Of a stretch of DNA of 64,000 nt, positions 56,245 to 64,000 are shown one piece after another (positions within the stretch are counted from its first letter, which is position 1; every line of letters starts with the position of its first letter). Location: NCBI RefSeq assembly GCF_003096555.1, contig NZ_QEKM01000001.1, forward strand, positions 1,860,001 to 1,924,000. The letters are read 5' to 3'. The notes below the pieces were generated by a model. The model did not search any database. It had not been told where the DNA came from and saw only the letters and a list, made by a program, of their open reading frames with translations. Made by a program: the position numbers and the translations under genes. The stretch comes from Simplicispira sp. 125 (GTDB taxonomy: Bacteria > Pseudomonadota > Gammaproteobacteria > Burkholderiales > Burkholderiaceae_C).

Positions 56245-57147
56245 TCAAGGCTTGGCCTTGGCAACCGCCCCCGTCGCCACCAACGCACGCAGCGCCTTCA
56301 GCCGTACCTTCAAACGGCGCTCGTTCTCCAACCCCACGCGCACCATAATTTTTTGCCCGCTCGAAAGGCTTTGCAGCTGCGGGTCGGCAAACTCGTAGCG
56401 CACCCAGGGGCGGGTGGATGGCACGTCGCCTTTCACCTCGGTCAGCTTCACCGCCACGGGGCTGGCGGGCTCGGGGGCCTGGAGCAGGTGGTCAATCACG
56501 GCCACCAGACGGTCGTTGAAATAACGGCCCGGGTAACCGAGTTCTTCGTAGGCCTGCTGGAACAAGGGATAGAGCCGCGCATACAGCGCCACGGCCCGCT
56601 GCATGTCTACCGACTCAATCCAGCGCACCAGCGCGCCGTAGCGGGCGGCGTTGTCAAGGCCAATGGTTTGCACCGGGCCGCTGCCAACCACGGCAAAGCG
56701 TTCGGGCGTGGGGTGGACCGGCCACAGGCGCGCAGGGGTATGCTCGCGCCCCAGGTTGTCCACCGTGGCCACCACACGGCGTACCAGGCCATCCATCTGC
56801 AGGAAGACCGCAATATCGCGTGCACCCAGCAGTTCGCCCAGCGCGCGGGCCACATGATCGTCTGATCCTGCCAGGGCGGGCAGGGCCGCATCGGGTGGCG
56901 CCAAAGCCTCGACCGGGTTCTGCGGGCCTGAAGCCGGTTCCGATGCAGGTAGCGCAGGAGGCGCTGCTGCGACCGGTAGAGCGCTGGCCGCAGAGGGTGG
57001 CGGTGCGGGTGTCGCCACGGGCACCTGGGCTTGCTGCCACCACCAGGCGCCCCCGACCCCCACCAGCAAGACCAGCACCACCACTACAAGCCCCCAGCGG
57101 GACGGCTCCTGCGGCGGGTTCAGTGTGGATCGTTCTCGTTCGGACAT
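56245..57147 (-). CDS. DUF3014-like membrane-anchored protein
   Basis: The 300-residue product has one N-terminal transmembrane helix (WGLVVVVLVLLVGVGGAWWW), an alanine/proline-rich segment, and a C-terminal domain with LLGARDIAVFLQMDGLVRRVVATVDNL, quoted in part as FLQMDGLVRRVVATVDN, and YARLYPLFQQAYEELGYPG, which I associate with DUF3014. The function is unknown; the topology predicts a periplasmic domain. It is convergent with nothing and lies 88 bases from the E1 gene. Confidence 0.8.
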   Translation of the reverse strand: MSERERSTLNPPQEPSRWGLVVVVLVLLVGVGGAWWWQQAQVPVATPAPPPSAASALPVAAAPPALPASEPASGPQNPVEALAPPDAALPALAGSDDHVARALGELLGARDIAVFLQMDGLVRRVVATVDNLGREHTPARLWPVHPTPERFAVVGSGPVQTIGLDNAARYGALVRWIESVDMQRAVALYARLYPLFQQAYEELGYPGRYFNDRLVAVIDHLLQAPEPASPVAVKLTEVKGDVPSTRPWVRYEFADPQLQSLSSGQKIMVRVGLENERRLKVRLKALRALVATGAVAKAKP

Positions 57148-57235
57148 GGGCGCCTCCCTGTGCTGGCTTTTGCCAAAAGCCTATTGGAAACCCCAAAGCC
57201 GCAGAAGTTCGTAACGCCCTGTGCCGATGGGCCGG

Positions 57236-59893
57236 TCAGCCCTCCAGCGCAAACTTTGCCGCCTTCGCGATGGCCAGGGCGTCCACACCAAAAAAGGCGC
57301 GCAATGCCGCGCGCGTGTCGCTGCGGCCAAAGCCGTCGGTGCCCAGCGTGAGGTAACGCCGCCCGGCAGGCACCAATGCGCGCACGCTGTCGGGCACAGC
57401 GCGCACGTAGTCGGTGGCGGCGATGACGGGGCCGTGCGTGGCAGCCAGTTGCTGCGTCAGCCACGGCTCGCCGGGCGCGGCCTCGCCTGCCAGGGCGCGC
57501 TGCTCACAGGCCTGGCCGTCGCGCGCCAGTTCGCTCCAACTGGTCACGCTGAGCACGGTGGCCTCAATGCCCTCGGCCGCTAGCAGTTCGGCGGCCTTGA
57601 CCACTTCCGTCAGGATGGCTCCGGAGCCCAGCAACGTGACATTTTTAGATGAAATTGACCTCTCACGACCATCTGGTAAGCGCTGGAAGCTATTAAATAC
57701 ATAGCATCCACGCAATACACCTTCTGCCGCACCTTCGGGCAGGTCGGGCTGGGCGTAGTTCTCGTTCATCAGCGTCACGTAGTAGAAAACGTCGCGCTGC
57801 TCGGTCACCATTTCGCGCATGCCAGCATCCACAATGACCGCCATTTCGCCCGCATAGGCCGGGTCGTAGGCCTTGCAGTTGGGGATGGTGGCGGCCACCA
57901 GGTGGCTGGTGCCGTCCTGGTGCTGCAGGCCCTCGCCGCCCAGCGTGGTGCGGCCCGAGGTGGCGCCCAGCAAGAAGCCCCGCGCACGCTGGTCGGCCGC
58001 GGCCCAGATGGCGTCGCCCACGCGCTGGAAGCCGAACATGGAGTAGTAGATGTAGAACGGCAGCATGGCCAGGCCGTGCACGCTGTAGCTCGTCGCCGCC
58101 GCCGTCCAGCTCGCAATGGCGCCGGCCTCGCTGATGCCTTCTTCCAGGATCTGGCCATCGAGCGCCTCGCGGTAGGCAAGCACCGAGCCAATGTCCTCGG
58201 GCGCGTAGCGCTGGCCCACGCTGCTGTAGATGCCGACCTGCTTGAACAAATTGGCCATGCCGAAAGTGCGCGCCTCGTCCGCGACGATGGGCACGATGCG
58301 CGGGCCCAGCGCGGGGTCTTTCATCAAAGTGCCGAGCATGCGCACAAAGGCCATGGTGGTGCTCATCTCCTTGCCCGCAGCCTGCAGCGCAAACTGCGCG
58401 TAGCTGGCGATGGGCGGTACGGGCAAGGGCTCGCAGATCGCTTCGCGGTGCGGCAGGTAGCCGCCCAGCTGCTGGCGGTGGCTGCGCAGGTAGCGCATTT
58501 CGGGACTGTCCTCAAAGGGCTTGTAGAAGGCCAGGCTGGTGGCCTGCTCATCGGTGAGCGGCAGGTTGAAGCGGTTGCGGAACTCGATGAGGTCGGCACC
58601 GTCCAGCTTTTTCTGGCTGTGCGTAGTCATCTTGCCCTGGCCCGCCGTGCCCATGCCATAACCCTTCTTGGTGTGGGCCAGGATGACGGTGGGCTGGCCC
58701 CGGTGGGCGGCGGCAGCAGCGTAGGCCGCGTGGATCTTCACCAGGTCATGCCCGCCGCGCTTGAGGCGGTCGATCTGCTCGTCCGTCATGCCCTGGGCCA
58801 GCGCCGCCAGTTCGGGGCTCTGGCCAAAGAAATTGTCGCGGTTGAAGCGCCCGTCCTTGGCGGCGAAGGTCTGCATCTGGCCATCCACCGTAGCCTCCAG
58901 GGTGCGCACCAGCGCACCCGTGAGGTCACGCGCGAACAGGCCGTCCCAGTCGCTGCCCCACACGAGCTTGACCACGTTCCAGCCCGCGCCAGCGAACAGG
59001 CGCTCGAGCTCGTCGATGATGCGGCCGTTGCCGCGCACGGGGCCGTCCAGGCGCTGTAGGTTGCAGTTGACCACCCAGACCAGGTTGTCCAGCCCCTCGC
59101 GCGAGGCGAGGGTGAGCGCGCTGGTGCTTTCGGGCTCGTCCATCTCGCCATCGCCGAACACGCCCCAGACCTTGCGGCCCGTGCAGTCGAGCAGGTTGCG
59201 GTGCGTGAGGTAGCGCATGAAGCGCGCGTGGTAGATGCTGCTGATGGGGCCGATGCCCATCGACCCGGTGGGGAACTGCCAGAAATCGGGCATCAACCAC
59301 GGGTGCGGGTAACTCGACAAGCCTTGCGCACCGACTGTGGGCGCCGTCAGCTCCTGGCGGTAGTGCATCAAATCCTGCTCGGAGAGGCGCCCTTCGAGAA
59401 ACGCCCGCGCATACACGCCCGGCGCGCTGTGCGGCTGGAAGAACACCAGGTCGCCCCGGTGCTGCCCCTCGCCCAGCCCTTCGCGGGCGTGGAAGAAATG
59501 GTTGAAGCCGCTCTCGAACAGGTCTGCCGCACTGGCGTAGCTGGCGATGTGGCCGCCCAGTTCGCCATACGCCTGGTTGGCGCGCACCACCATGGCCAGC
59601 GCGTTCCAGCGGATGATGGAACCGAGCCGCTCCTCAATGGCCAAATCACCGGGGAACACGCCCTGCTCTTGCACCGCCACGGTGTTCACGTACGGCGTAT
59701 TCAGGTCGGGCTGCCAGCCCACACGCTGTGCCCGCGCCACACCCACAATTTCTTGCAGCAGGTGGCGCGCCCGCTCTGGCCCCTGCGTGGCGACCAGGGC
59801 CAGAAAGGCATCGCGCCACTCTGCCGTTTCTTCGGGGTCGATATCTTGGGATTGCGGCACTTGCAGTATGGCGTGGGGCGTGAGGGCGTTCAT
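57236..59893 (-). CDS. Homodimeric 2-oxoacid dehydrogenase E1 (AceE paralogue, MdeB-like)
   Basis: The 885-residue product is an AceE-type thiamine-diphosphate enzyme: FWQFPTGSMGIGPISSIYHA, KVWGVFGDGEMDEPESTS, LVWVVNCNLQRLDGPVRGNG and IVPIVADEARTFGMANLF. It is not beside E2/E3 genes as a housekeeping aceE would be. In Pseudomonas putida a similar E1 (MdeB) sits with methionine gamma-lyase and oxidises 2-oxobutyrate; the nearby MdeA-like gene here supports that role. A dispersed repeat is translated at YVFNSFQRLPDGRERSISS (57641-57709). The ATG at 59893 is the usual N-terminus. Confidence 0.88.
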   Translation of the reverse strand: MNALTPHAILQVPQSQDIDPEETAEWRDAFLALVATQGPERARHLLQEIVGVARAQRVGWQPDLNTPYVNTVAVQEQGVFPGDLAIEERLGSIIRWNALAMVVRANQAYGELGGHIASYASAADLFESGFNHFFHAREGLGEGQHRGDLVFFQPHSAPGVYARAFLEGRLSEQDLMHYRQELTAPTVGAQGLSSYPHPWLMPDFWQFPTGSMGIGPISSIYHARFMRYLTHRNLLDCTGRKVWGVFGDGEMDEPESTSALTLASREGLDNLVWVVNCNLQRLDGPVRGNGRIIDELERLFAGAGWNVVKLVWGSDWDGLFARDLTGALVRTLEATVDGQMQTFAAKDGRFNRDNFFGQSPELAALAQGMTDEQIDRLKRGGHDLVKIHAAYAAAAAHRGQPTVILAHTKKGYGMGTAGQGKMTTHSQKKLDGADLIEFRNRFNLPLTDEQATSLAFYKPFEDSPEMRYLRSHRQQLGGYLPHREAICEPLPVPPIASYAQFALQAAGKEMSTTMAFVRMLGTLMKDPALGPRIVPIVADEARTFGMANLFKQVGIYSSVGQRYAPEDIGSVLAYREALDGQILEEGISEAGAIASWTAAATSYSVHGLAMLPFYIYYSMFGFQRVGDAIWAAADQRARGFLLGATSGRTTLGGEGLQHQDGTSHLVAATIPNCKAYDPAYAGEMAVIVDAGMREMVTEQRDVFYYVTLMNENYAQPDLPEGAAEGVLRGCYVFNSFQRLPDGRERSISSKNVTLLGSGAILTEVVKAAELLAAEGIEATVLSVTSWSELARDGQACEQRALAGEAAPGEPWLTQQLAATHGPVIAATDYVRAVPDSVRALVPAGRRYLTLGTDGFGRSDTRAALRAFFGVDALAIAKAAKFALEG
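57641..57709. repeat. Dispersed repeat translated inside the E1 gene
   Basis: ggtaagcgctggaagctatt with flanking AT-rich sequence belongs to the repeat family. It adds about 20 residues, between GVLRGCY and NVTLLGSG, that typical AceE proteins lack, and keeps the frame. Confidence 0.6.
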
Positions 59894-59995
59894 GGCGAGG
59901 ACTGTAGGCGTTTGGCGGAAAAATGTGGTGCTGATTGCGCTGTGATGCCGAACACGAACGGCACAATGCGCTGTCAAAATTTAATTTTCAAGCAT

Positions 59996-60475
59996 ATGAA
60001 GCTGGATGCTGTCGATTTACGCATTCTGGGCGAGTTGCAGGCCGATGGCTCGCTCTCCAATGTGGAGCTGGCGCGGCGCGTGCACCTCTCGCCTTCTCCG
60101 TGCCTGGCGCGCGTCAAGGCACTTGAAGCGGCGGGGGTCATCAGCCGCTATGTGGCGCTGGCCAATGCGGCGGCGCTGGGCCTGGGGCTCAACGTGTTCA
60201 TCAGCATCAGCCTCAAGGCGCAAAACAAGGAGGCGCTGGCCGATTTTGAACGCCGCATTGCCGAGCAGGACGAAATCATGGAGTGCTACCTGATGACGGG
60301 CGACAGCGACTACCTGATCCGCGTCGCCGTGGCCGACATGGGGGCGTTGGAGCGATTCATCCTGGAACAGCTCTCGCCGATTCCGGGGATCGAAAAGATC
60401 CGCTCCAGCTTTGCCCTCAAGCAGGTGCGCTACAAGACCGCCCTGCCTCTGCCTGCACTGACGGCGCGCTCTTGA
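59996..60475 (+). CDS. Lrp/AsnC-family regulator next to the E1 gene
   Basis: The 159-residue protein has an N-terminal helix-turn-helix (LDAVDLRILGELQADGSLSN and VHLSPSPCLARVKALEAAG) and a RAM sensor domain (EIMECYLMTGDSDYLIRV). It is divergent from the E1 gene, 102 bases apart, and probably controls it in response to an amino or oxo acid. Its last 59 bases overlap the 3' end of the methionine gamma-lyase gene on the other strand. Confidence 0.92.
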   Translation: MKLDAVDLRILGELQADGSLSNVELARRVHLSPSPCLARVKALEAAGVISRYVALANAAALGLGLNVFISISLKAQNKEALADFERRIAEQDEIMECYLMTGDSDYLIRVAVADMGALERFILEQLSPIPGIEKIRSSFALKQVRYKTALPLPALTARS

Positions 60476-61685
60476 GCGCCATTGCATGGGCCAGGTCCAG
60501 CGCCTGGCCGATGTCGGCCAGCAGGTCCTGCACATCCTCCAGGCCAATCGACAGGCGCACCAGGCCTTCCGCAATACCGTGCGCGGCGCGCTCCTCGGGT
60601 GTGTAGACCGAATGCGTCATGCTGGCCGGGTGCTGGGCCAAGGTTTCGGCATCGCCCAGGCTCACGGCACGGGTAACGAGCTGCAGCGCGTCCATAAAGC
60701 ACACCCCCTCCTGTAAACCGCCCTTGAGTTCAAACGCGATCATGCCGCCCATCTGGCGCATCTGCTGCTTGGCCAGGGCGTGCTGCGGGAAACTGGGCAG
60801 ACCAGGGTAATACACCACGGCCGTGGCAGGGTGCGCCGCAATGAATTCAGCCACCATTTGTGCACTCTGGCAGTGGCGGTCCATGCGCAGTGCCAGGGTT
60901 TTAAGGCCACGCATCACCAGGTGTGCGTCCTGCGCCGACATCACGGCGCCCGTCATGTCTTTCAGGCCATACAGGCGCACACGCTGCGCCAGCTCGGCAT
61001 CGGCAAAGATGGCGGCACCGGCCGTCAGGTCACCGTGGCCACCCAGGTATTTGGTCATGGAGTGCACGCTCACATCGGCGCCCAGCAGCAGGGGCTGCTG
61101 CAGGTAGGGCGTGCAGTAGGTGTTGTCCACCACCACCTTGGCGCCGCGTGCGTGGGCCAGGGCGGACACCGCCGCAATGTCCACCAGGCGCATGTTGGGA
61201 TTGGCAGGCGACTCAAGGTAGACCACGCGCGTCTGGTCGGTCAGCGCGGCGGCCACATTGGCGGGGTCGGTCATGTCCACATGGCGCACGCTGACGCCAA
61301 AACGTGCGAGACCGTGGTTCAAGAACGAAAAGGTGCAGCCGTAGAGCGTGAGGTCGGCCAGTATCTCGTCGCCCGGCTCCAGCATGGACCACAGCGTGGC
61401 CGTGATCGCGCCCATGCCCGAGCCAAACACCACCGCGCCCACACCCTGCTCCAGGCTGGCCAGCCGCCCTTCCAGCAGCGCCAGCGTGGGGTTGGCAATG
61501 CGGGTGTAGAAGTAGCCGTTTTCCTCGCCGCTAAAGCAGCGCGCGCCATAGCCCACATCGGGGAAGGCAAACGTGGCCGAGGTGTAGATGGGCGGCACCA
61601 GCGCGCCCTGGTGGTCGGCCGGTTCGTAGCCGAAATGGATGGCGCGGGTGCTAAAGCCCCCGGTGCTGTCGTGTGCCTTGGCCAT
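60417..61685 (-). CDS. mdeA: Methionine gamma-lyase
   Basis: The 422-residue product is a Cys/Met-metabolism PLP enzyme closely resembling Pseudomonas putida MdeA. It has FATRAIH-type FSTRAIHFGYEPADHQGALVPP (quoted in part), the substrate loop TLYGCTF with the tyrosine and diagnostic cysteine (about Y115, C117), YFESPANPN-type YLESPANPNM, and the PLP lysine in SMTKYLGGHGD (about K212). It cleaves methionine to methanethiol, ammonia and 2-oxobutyrate. The C-terminus is about 24 residues longer than the Pseudomonas enzyme, overlapping the lrp gene. An AGGAG precedes the ATG at 61685. Confidence 0.93.
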   Translation of the reverse strand: MAKAHDSTGGFSTRAIHFGYEPADHQGALVPPIYTSATFAFPDVGYGARCFSGEENGYFYTRIANPTLALLEGRLASLEQGVGAVVFGSGMGAITATLWSMLEPGDEILADLTLYGCTFSFLNHGLARFGVSVRHVDMTDPANVAAALTDQTRVVYLESPANPNMRLVDIAAVSALAHARGAKVVVDNTYCTPYLQQPLLLGADVSVHSMTKYLGGHGDLTAGAAIFADAELAQRVRLYGLKDMTGAVMSAQDAHLVMRGLKTLALRMDRHCQSAQMVAEFIAAHPATAVVYYPGLPSFPQHALAKQQMRQMGGMIAFELKGGLQEGVCFMDALQLVTRAVSLGDAETLAQHPASMTHSVYTPEERAAHGIAEGLVRLSIGLEDVQDLLADIGQALDLAHAMALKSAPSVQAEAGRSCSAPA

Positions 61686-61764
61686 GCTGGTCTCCTGAAG
61701 CTATTGGAATACCAAAATTCTTTGCCAAATCCACAGGTAAAAAATCGCTATTCAGGATAAAAAG

Positions 61765-61779
61765 CAGTATATTTTTAGA
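61765..61779. promoter_or_regulatory. Lrp-like binding site between mdeA and its regulator
   Basis: CAGTATATTTTTAGA agrees with the Lrp consensus YAGHAWATTWTDCTR at 13 of 15 positions. It lies in the 130-bp AT-rich gap between the divergent mdeA and lrp genes, a fitting place for an MdeR-like regulator. Binding is inferred. Confidence 0.45.
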
Positions 61780-61815
61780 ATAATCAACCCCAAAAATCCA
61801 CTCACAAAGGAAATA

Positions 61816-62295
61816 ATGCCACCGACCATTGCCGCGCTGGATGCCGTAGACCGCGCACTGCTCGACGCTCTGCAAAAAGACGGGCGTGCCACCGTGGGCG
61901 AACTGGCCGAGCGCGTTTCACTCTCCACCTCGCCTTGCTGGCGACGGGTGCGGCAACTGGAGGAATCGGGTGTCATCAGTGGCTACCACGCCCACCTCGA
62001 TCGGTACCGCGTGGGCTATGGCGTGCTGGGTTTTGTGCAACTGGGCCTGCACAGCCACACAGCCGAGGTCACAGCAGCGTTTGAGCGCGAAGTGCTGGCA
62101 TTGCCACAGGTGCTGTCGTGCCACAACCTGTCGGGCCGCTACGACTACCAGGTGGAACTGGTGGCGCCCGACCTGGAAACCTTTGCCGACTATGTGCGCA
62201 CCCGCATCCGCAGCCTGCCGGGCGTGCGCGAGATATCGACCAGTTTTTCGCTCAAGGAGGTCAAGCGCACGGTGGCGCTGCCGGTCGATCGCTAA
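61816..62295 (+). CDS. Lrp/AsnC-family regulator of mdeA (MdeR-like)
   Basis: The 159-residue protein has an AsnC helix-turn-helix (LDAVDRALLDALQKDGRATV, then VSLSTSPCWRRVRQLEESG) and a RAM domain (VLSCHNLSGRYDYQVELVA). It is divergent from mdeA, the same arrangement as mdeR/mdeA in Pseudomonas putida, so it probably activates mdeA in response to methionine. Its stop overlaps the convergent esterase gene by four bases. It is clearly related to, but distinct from, the regulator at 59996. Confidence 0.92.
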   Translation: MPPTIAALDAVDRALLDALQKDGRATVGELAERVSLSTSPCWRRVRQLEESGVISGYHAHLDRYRVGYGVLGFVQLGLHSHTAEVTAAFEREVLALPQVLSCHNLSGRYDYQVELVAPDLETFADYVRTRIRSLPGVREISTSFSLKEVKRTVALPVDR

Positions 62296-62963
62296 TACGC
62301 AGCAGGTCGGGTCGACAAGCCTTCCAGCCAGGCCACAGTGGCGGCCAGCTCCGATGGGCGGATTTCATGGTCGCCCGGAAACTCGCGGTACGTCACCGTA
62401 ACGGGCAGCGTGTCCATGTGGTGGCGCACGGCCAGCGCGTTGGCCAGCGGAATCACGTTGTCGTTGGTGCCATGGCTGAGCCACAGCTTGCGACCCACCA
62501 GCGCATCGTGCGGGGCTGTCAGCGGCAGCAGCTCTGCCATCAGGCGGCTGTGCCAGACCACCGCCCCGTGCATCAGCTCGGGCCGGGTCAGCAGCAGCGA
62601 AAGCGCCATGATGCCGCCCTGGCTGAACCCCCCCACCACTATGCGCTCTGGCGGAATGCCCAGTTGCGTTGAGGCCGCCTCGATGCACCGGGCCACCAGC
62701 GCACGGCTGGCGGCTTCCTGCTCGGTGTTGTAGCTGCGCGCACCCCCCGGTTCGATAGAAAAATCAAACCATGCATGCGAGCCCGGCCCCATGCGGTACG
62801 GCGCACGCAGGCTGATGACATGGAACCGCTCGGGAATTTGCGGCGCCAGCGAAAACAAATCCTGCTCGTTGCTGCCCACCCCATGCATCAGCACCAGCAA
62901 CCAGGGCCGGGGGGTAGCGGCGGCAGCAGGGCGCTGCAAAAAGGTGAGCGGCAGTTCAAGCAT
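62292..62963 (-). CDS. Carboxylesterase / phospholipase-type alpha/beta hydrolase
   Basis: The 223-residue product has the nucleophile elbow VVGGFSQGGIMAL (GFSQG), VLMHGVGSNEQDL oxyanion loop, LSHGTNDNVIPL (acid) and FPGDHEI (histidine). This is the phospholipase/carboxylesterase family, like YpfH. The substrate is unknown. The ATG at 62963 follows GGGGA; an upstream ATG at 62975 has no ribosome site. Confidence 0.88.
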   Translation of the reverse strand: MLELPLTFLQRPAAAATPRPWLLVLMHGVGSNEQDLFSLAPQIPERFHVISLRAPYRMGPGSHAWFDFSIEPGGARSYNTEQEAASRALVARCIEAASTQLGIPPERIVVGGFSQGGIMALSLLLTRPELMHGAVVWHSRLMAELLPLTAPHDALVGRKLWLSHGTNDNVIPLANALAVRHHMDTLPVTVTYREFPGDHEIRPSELAATVAWLEGLSTRPAAY

Positions 62964-63014
62964 GGCAATCCCCATTCGGAGTGATGGGGTCGATTCTGCC
63001 ACCCCAGCAGCACT

Positions 63015-63839
63015 TCATGCAGCGGGCAACAGGGCAAAGGCGTCCATGGCAAGCATGCCGTACATCACCTCACGGCTCAGGTAATGGGCATGCAGATCAT
63101 CACCCGCCGCCCCCAGCGCAAAGAACAGCGGCAAGAAATGCTCTTCGGTCGGGTGGGCCCGCACAGCATAGGGTGCCAGGCGGCGATAAGCCAGCAGGGC
63201 CTGAAGGTCACCGCGTTGCAGGGCCGCCTCGATCCAGCGGCTGAACTCCAGCACGTAGGGCGCGGGCTCACGCGCGCCGCCAAAAAACTCGGCCAGGTTA
63301 TGCGTCATGCTGCCCGACCCCACCACCAGCACGCCCTGGCTGCGCAGCCCGCGCAGGGCCGCGCCCAGCGCGTACACCTCGGCCGGCCCTGCGTCCGCGG
63401 GCAAGGCCACCTGCACCACGGGCACGTCGGCGGTCGGAAACAGGTGCATCAGGGGCACCCAGGCACCGTGGTCAAACGGGCGCAGGGCATCACCCCGCGC
63501 CGCCACGCCTGCGGCCTGCAGCAGCGCCAGTACCTCCTGCGCCAGCGCCGGAGCGCCCGGTGCGGGGTACTGCAGCGCATACAGCTCGGGCGGAAAACCA
63601 CCAAAGTCGTGCAAGGTAGCGGGCTGTGCGCCGGTTGTTACCAAAGCCTCACGTGCCATCCAGTGCGGCGACAGGATGACCACGCCACGCAGTGCCGGAA
63701 ACTGGGCGCGCAAACCCCGGCCCCATTGGGTCAGGGCCGGGCCGGTTTCACCCACATCGAGGGCGAACAAAGGTGCGCCGTGCGACACAAACAGCGCGGG
63801 AATCGCGCCGCCGGGGGAGGCGTTGGTAAAAGTATTCAT
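63015..63839 (-). CDS. DODA-type extradiol ring-cleavage dioxygenase
   Basis: The 274-residue product belongs to the LigB/DODA (YgiD-like) family: LFVSHGAPLFALD, ILSPHWMAREALV, FDHGAWVPLMHLFP and VVGSGSMTHNLAEF contain the metal-binding histidines. Members cleave catechols such as DOPA with non-haem iron or zinc. The true substrate is not clear. The start at 63839 (MNTFTNAS) is placed about eight bases after AAAGGA; the ATG at 63848 is too close to that site. Confidence 0.9.
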   Translation of the reverse strand: MNTFTNASPGGAIPALFVSHGAPLFALDVGETGPALTQWGRGLRAQFPALRGVVILSPHWMAREALVTTGAQPATLHDFGGFPPELYALQYPAPGAPALAQEVLALLQAAGVAARGDALRPFDHGAWVPLMHLFPTADVPVVQVALPADAGPAEVYALGAALRGLRSQGVLVVGSGSMTHNLAEFFGGAREPAPYVLEFSRWIEAALQRGDLQALLAYRRLAPYAVRAHPTEEHFLPLFFALGAAGDDLHAHYLSREVMYGMLAMDAFALLPAA

Positions 63840-63966
63840 GGTGCCCATCCTTTACCCGCCACTGTAAAAGCGATCGCGCCGCGCACCAACCCCTTGAGGT
63901 GAGACGCTTTGTTCCAGAATCGGTACCTATCCCGACCGCCGTGCCACGGCGTAGCACGGGGTGTTG

Positions 63967-64000
63967 TCAGTCGTGCACCTTGCCGCGCAAGGCCTTGGTC
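63967..64000 (-). CDS. 3' end of a minus-strand gene cut by the window edge
   Basis: A frame entering at the edge reads TKALRGKVHD and stops at TGA (63967-63969). Too little is present to name it. The gap 63849-63966 before the dioxygenase start shows nothing else clear. Confidence 0.35.
   Translation of the reverse strand, partial: TKALRGKVHD

Overview
The window is chromosomal DNA from a GC-rich betaproteobacterium, most likely Comamonadaceae (Acidovorax-like). The basis is protein-level family resemblance, the choline-kinase-type homoserine kinase, the run cysS / TPR protein / L,D-transpeptidase / ppiA / ppiB / lpxH, and a short dispersed repeat (core resembling ATAGCTGCTAGCGCTT) that I associate with that family. 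No search was run; all family calls are from reading translations and motifs.

Layout. 1-5.8 kb: an ABC exporter half cut by the window edge, a quinone-oxidoreductase-like MDR protein, an EAL phosphodiesterase, a YbfB/YjiJ-type MFS transporter and an AzlCD amino-acid exporter, all on the minus strand. 5.9-13.6 kb: polA, then plus-strand genes for a serine hydrolase, two small exported proteins, thrB, a BPSS1780-like membrane protein and a FecR-domain protein. 13.7-16 kb: a Tat-exported PhoX phosphatase preceded by three Pho-box heptamers.

16.1-22.4 kb is an accessory patch. It holds a DUF262/DUF1524 (GmrSD-type) nuclease-like protein in an operon with a zinc-cysteine protein of unknown function, a degraded second copy of that partner, a truncated GNAT acetyltransferase, an LprI/coiled-coil/membrane protein and an IS701-family element. 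22.4-32.4 kb is a catabolic cassette on the minus strand: TetR regulator, Liv-type ABC importer (binding protein, two ATPases, two permeases), thiolase, acyl-CoA ligase and two short-chain dehydrogenases. These probably import a carboxylic acid, activate it with CoA and shorten it. Paired palindromic operators lie just before the TetR gene. Upstream of the TetR gene lie an SDR gene broken by one in-frame TAG, the tail of another SDR and an IS5-type transposase fragment.

33.7-54.3 kb is mostly core genome: uvrD, guaC, a 3-hydroxyisobutyrate-dehydrogenase-like enzyme, tRNA-Lys(CTT), fadD, tRNA-Ser(GCT), lysC, tilS, a chemotaxis receptor, accA, an AlkA-like glycosylase, cysS, a TPR protein, an L,D-transpeptidase, two cyclophilins, lpxH and an MtfA-like peptidase. 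54.4-56.2 kb holds an IS1595 element with an 8-bp target duplication and a 684-bp non-coding element with terminal inverted repeats and many hairpins. 56.2-64 kb carries a DUF3014 protein and what looks like a split methionine-degradation locus: a 2-oxoacid dehydrogenase E1 (MdeB-like) and a methionine gamma-lyase (MdeA-like), each divergent from its own Lrp/AsnC regulator. An esterase and a DODA-type dioxygenase follow.

Points most worth a second look: the DUF262 plus zinc-protein operon, the dispersed repeat that is translated inside several essential or housekeeping genes, the 684-bp hairpin element, the two-regulator mde locus, and the amber-interrupted dehydrogenase.
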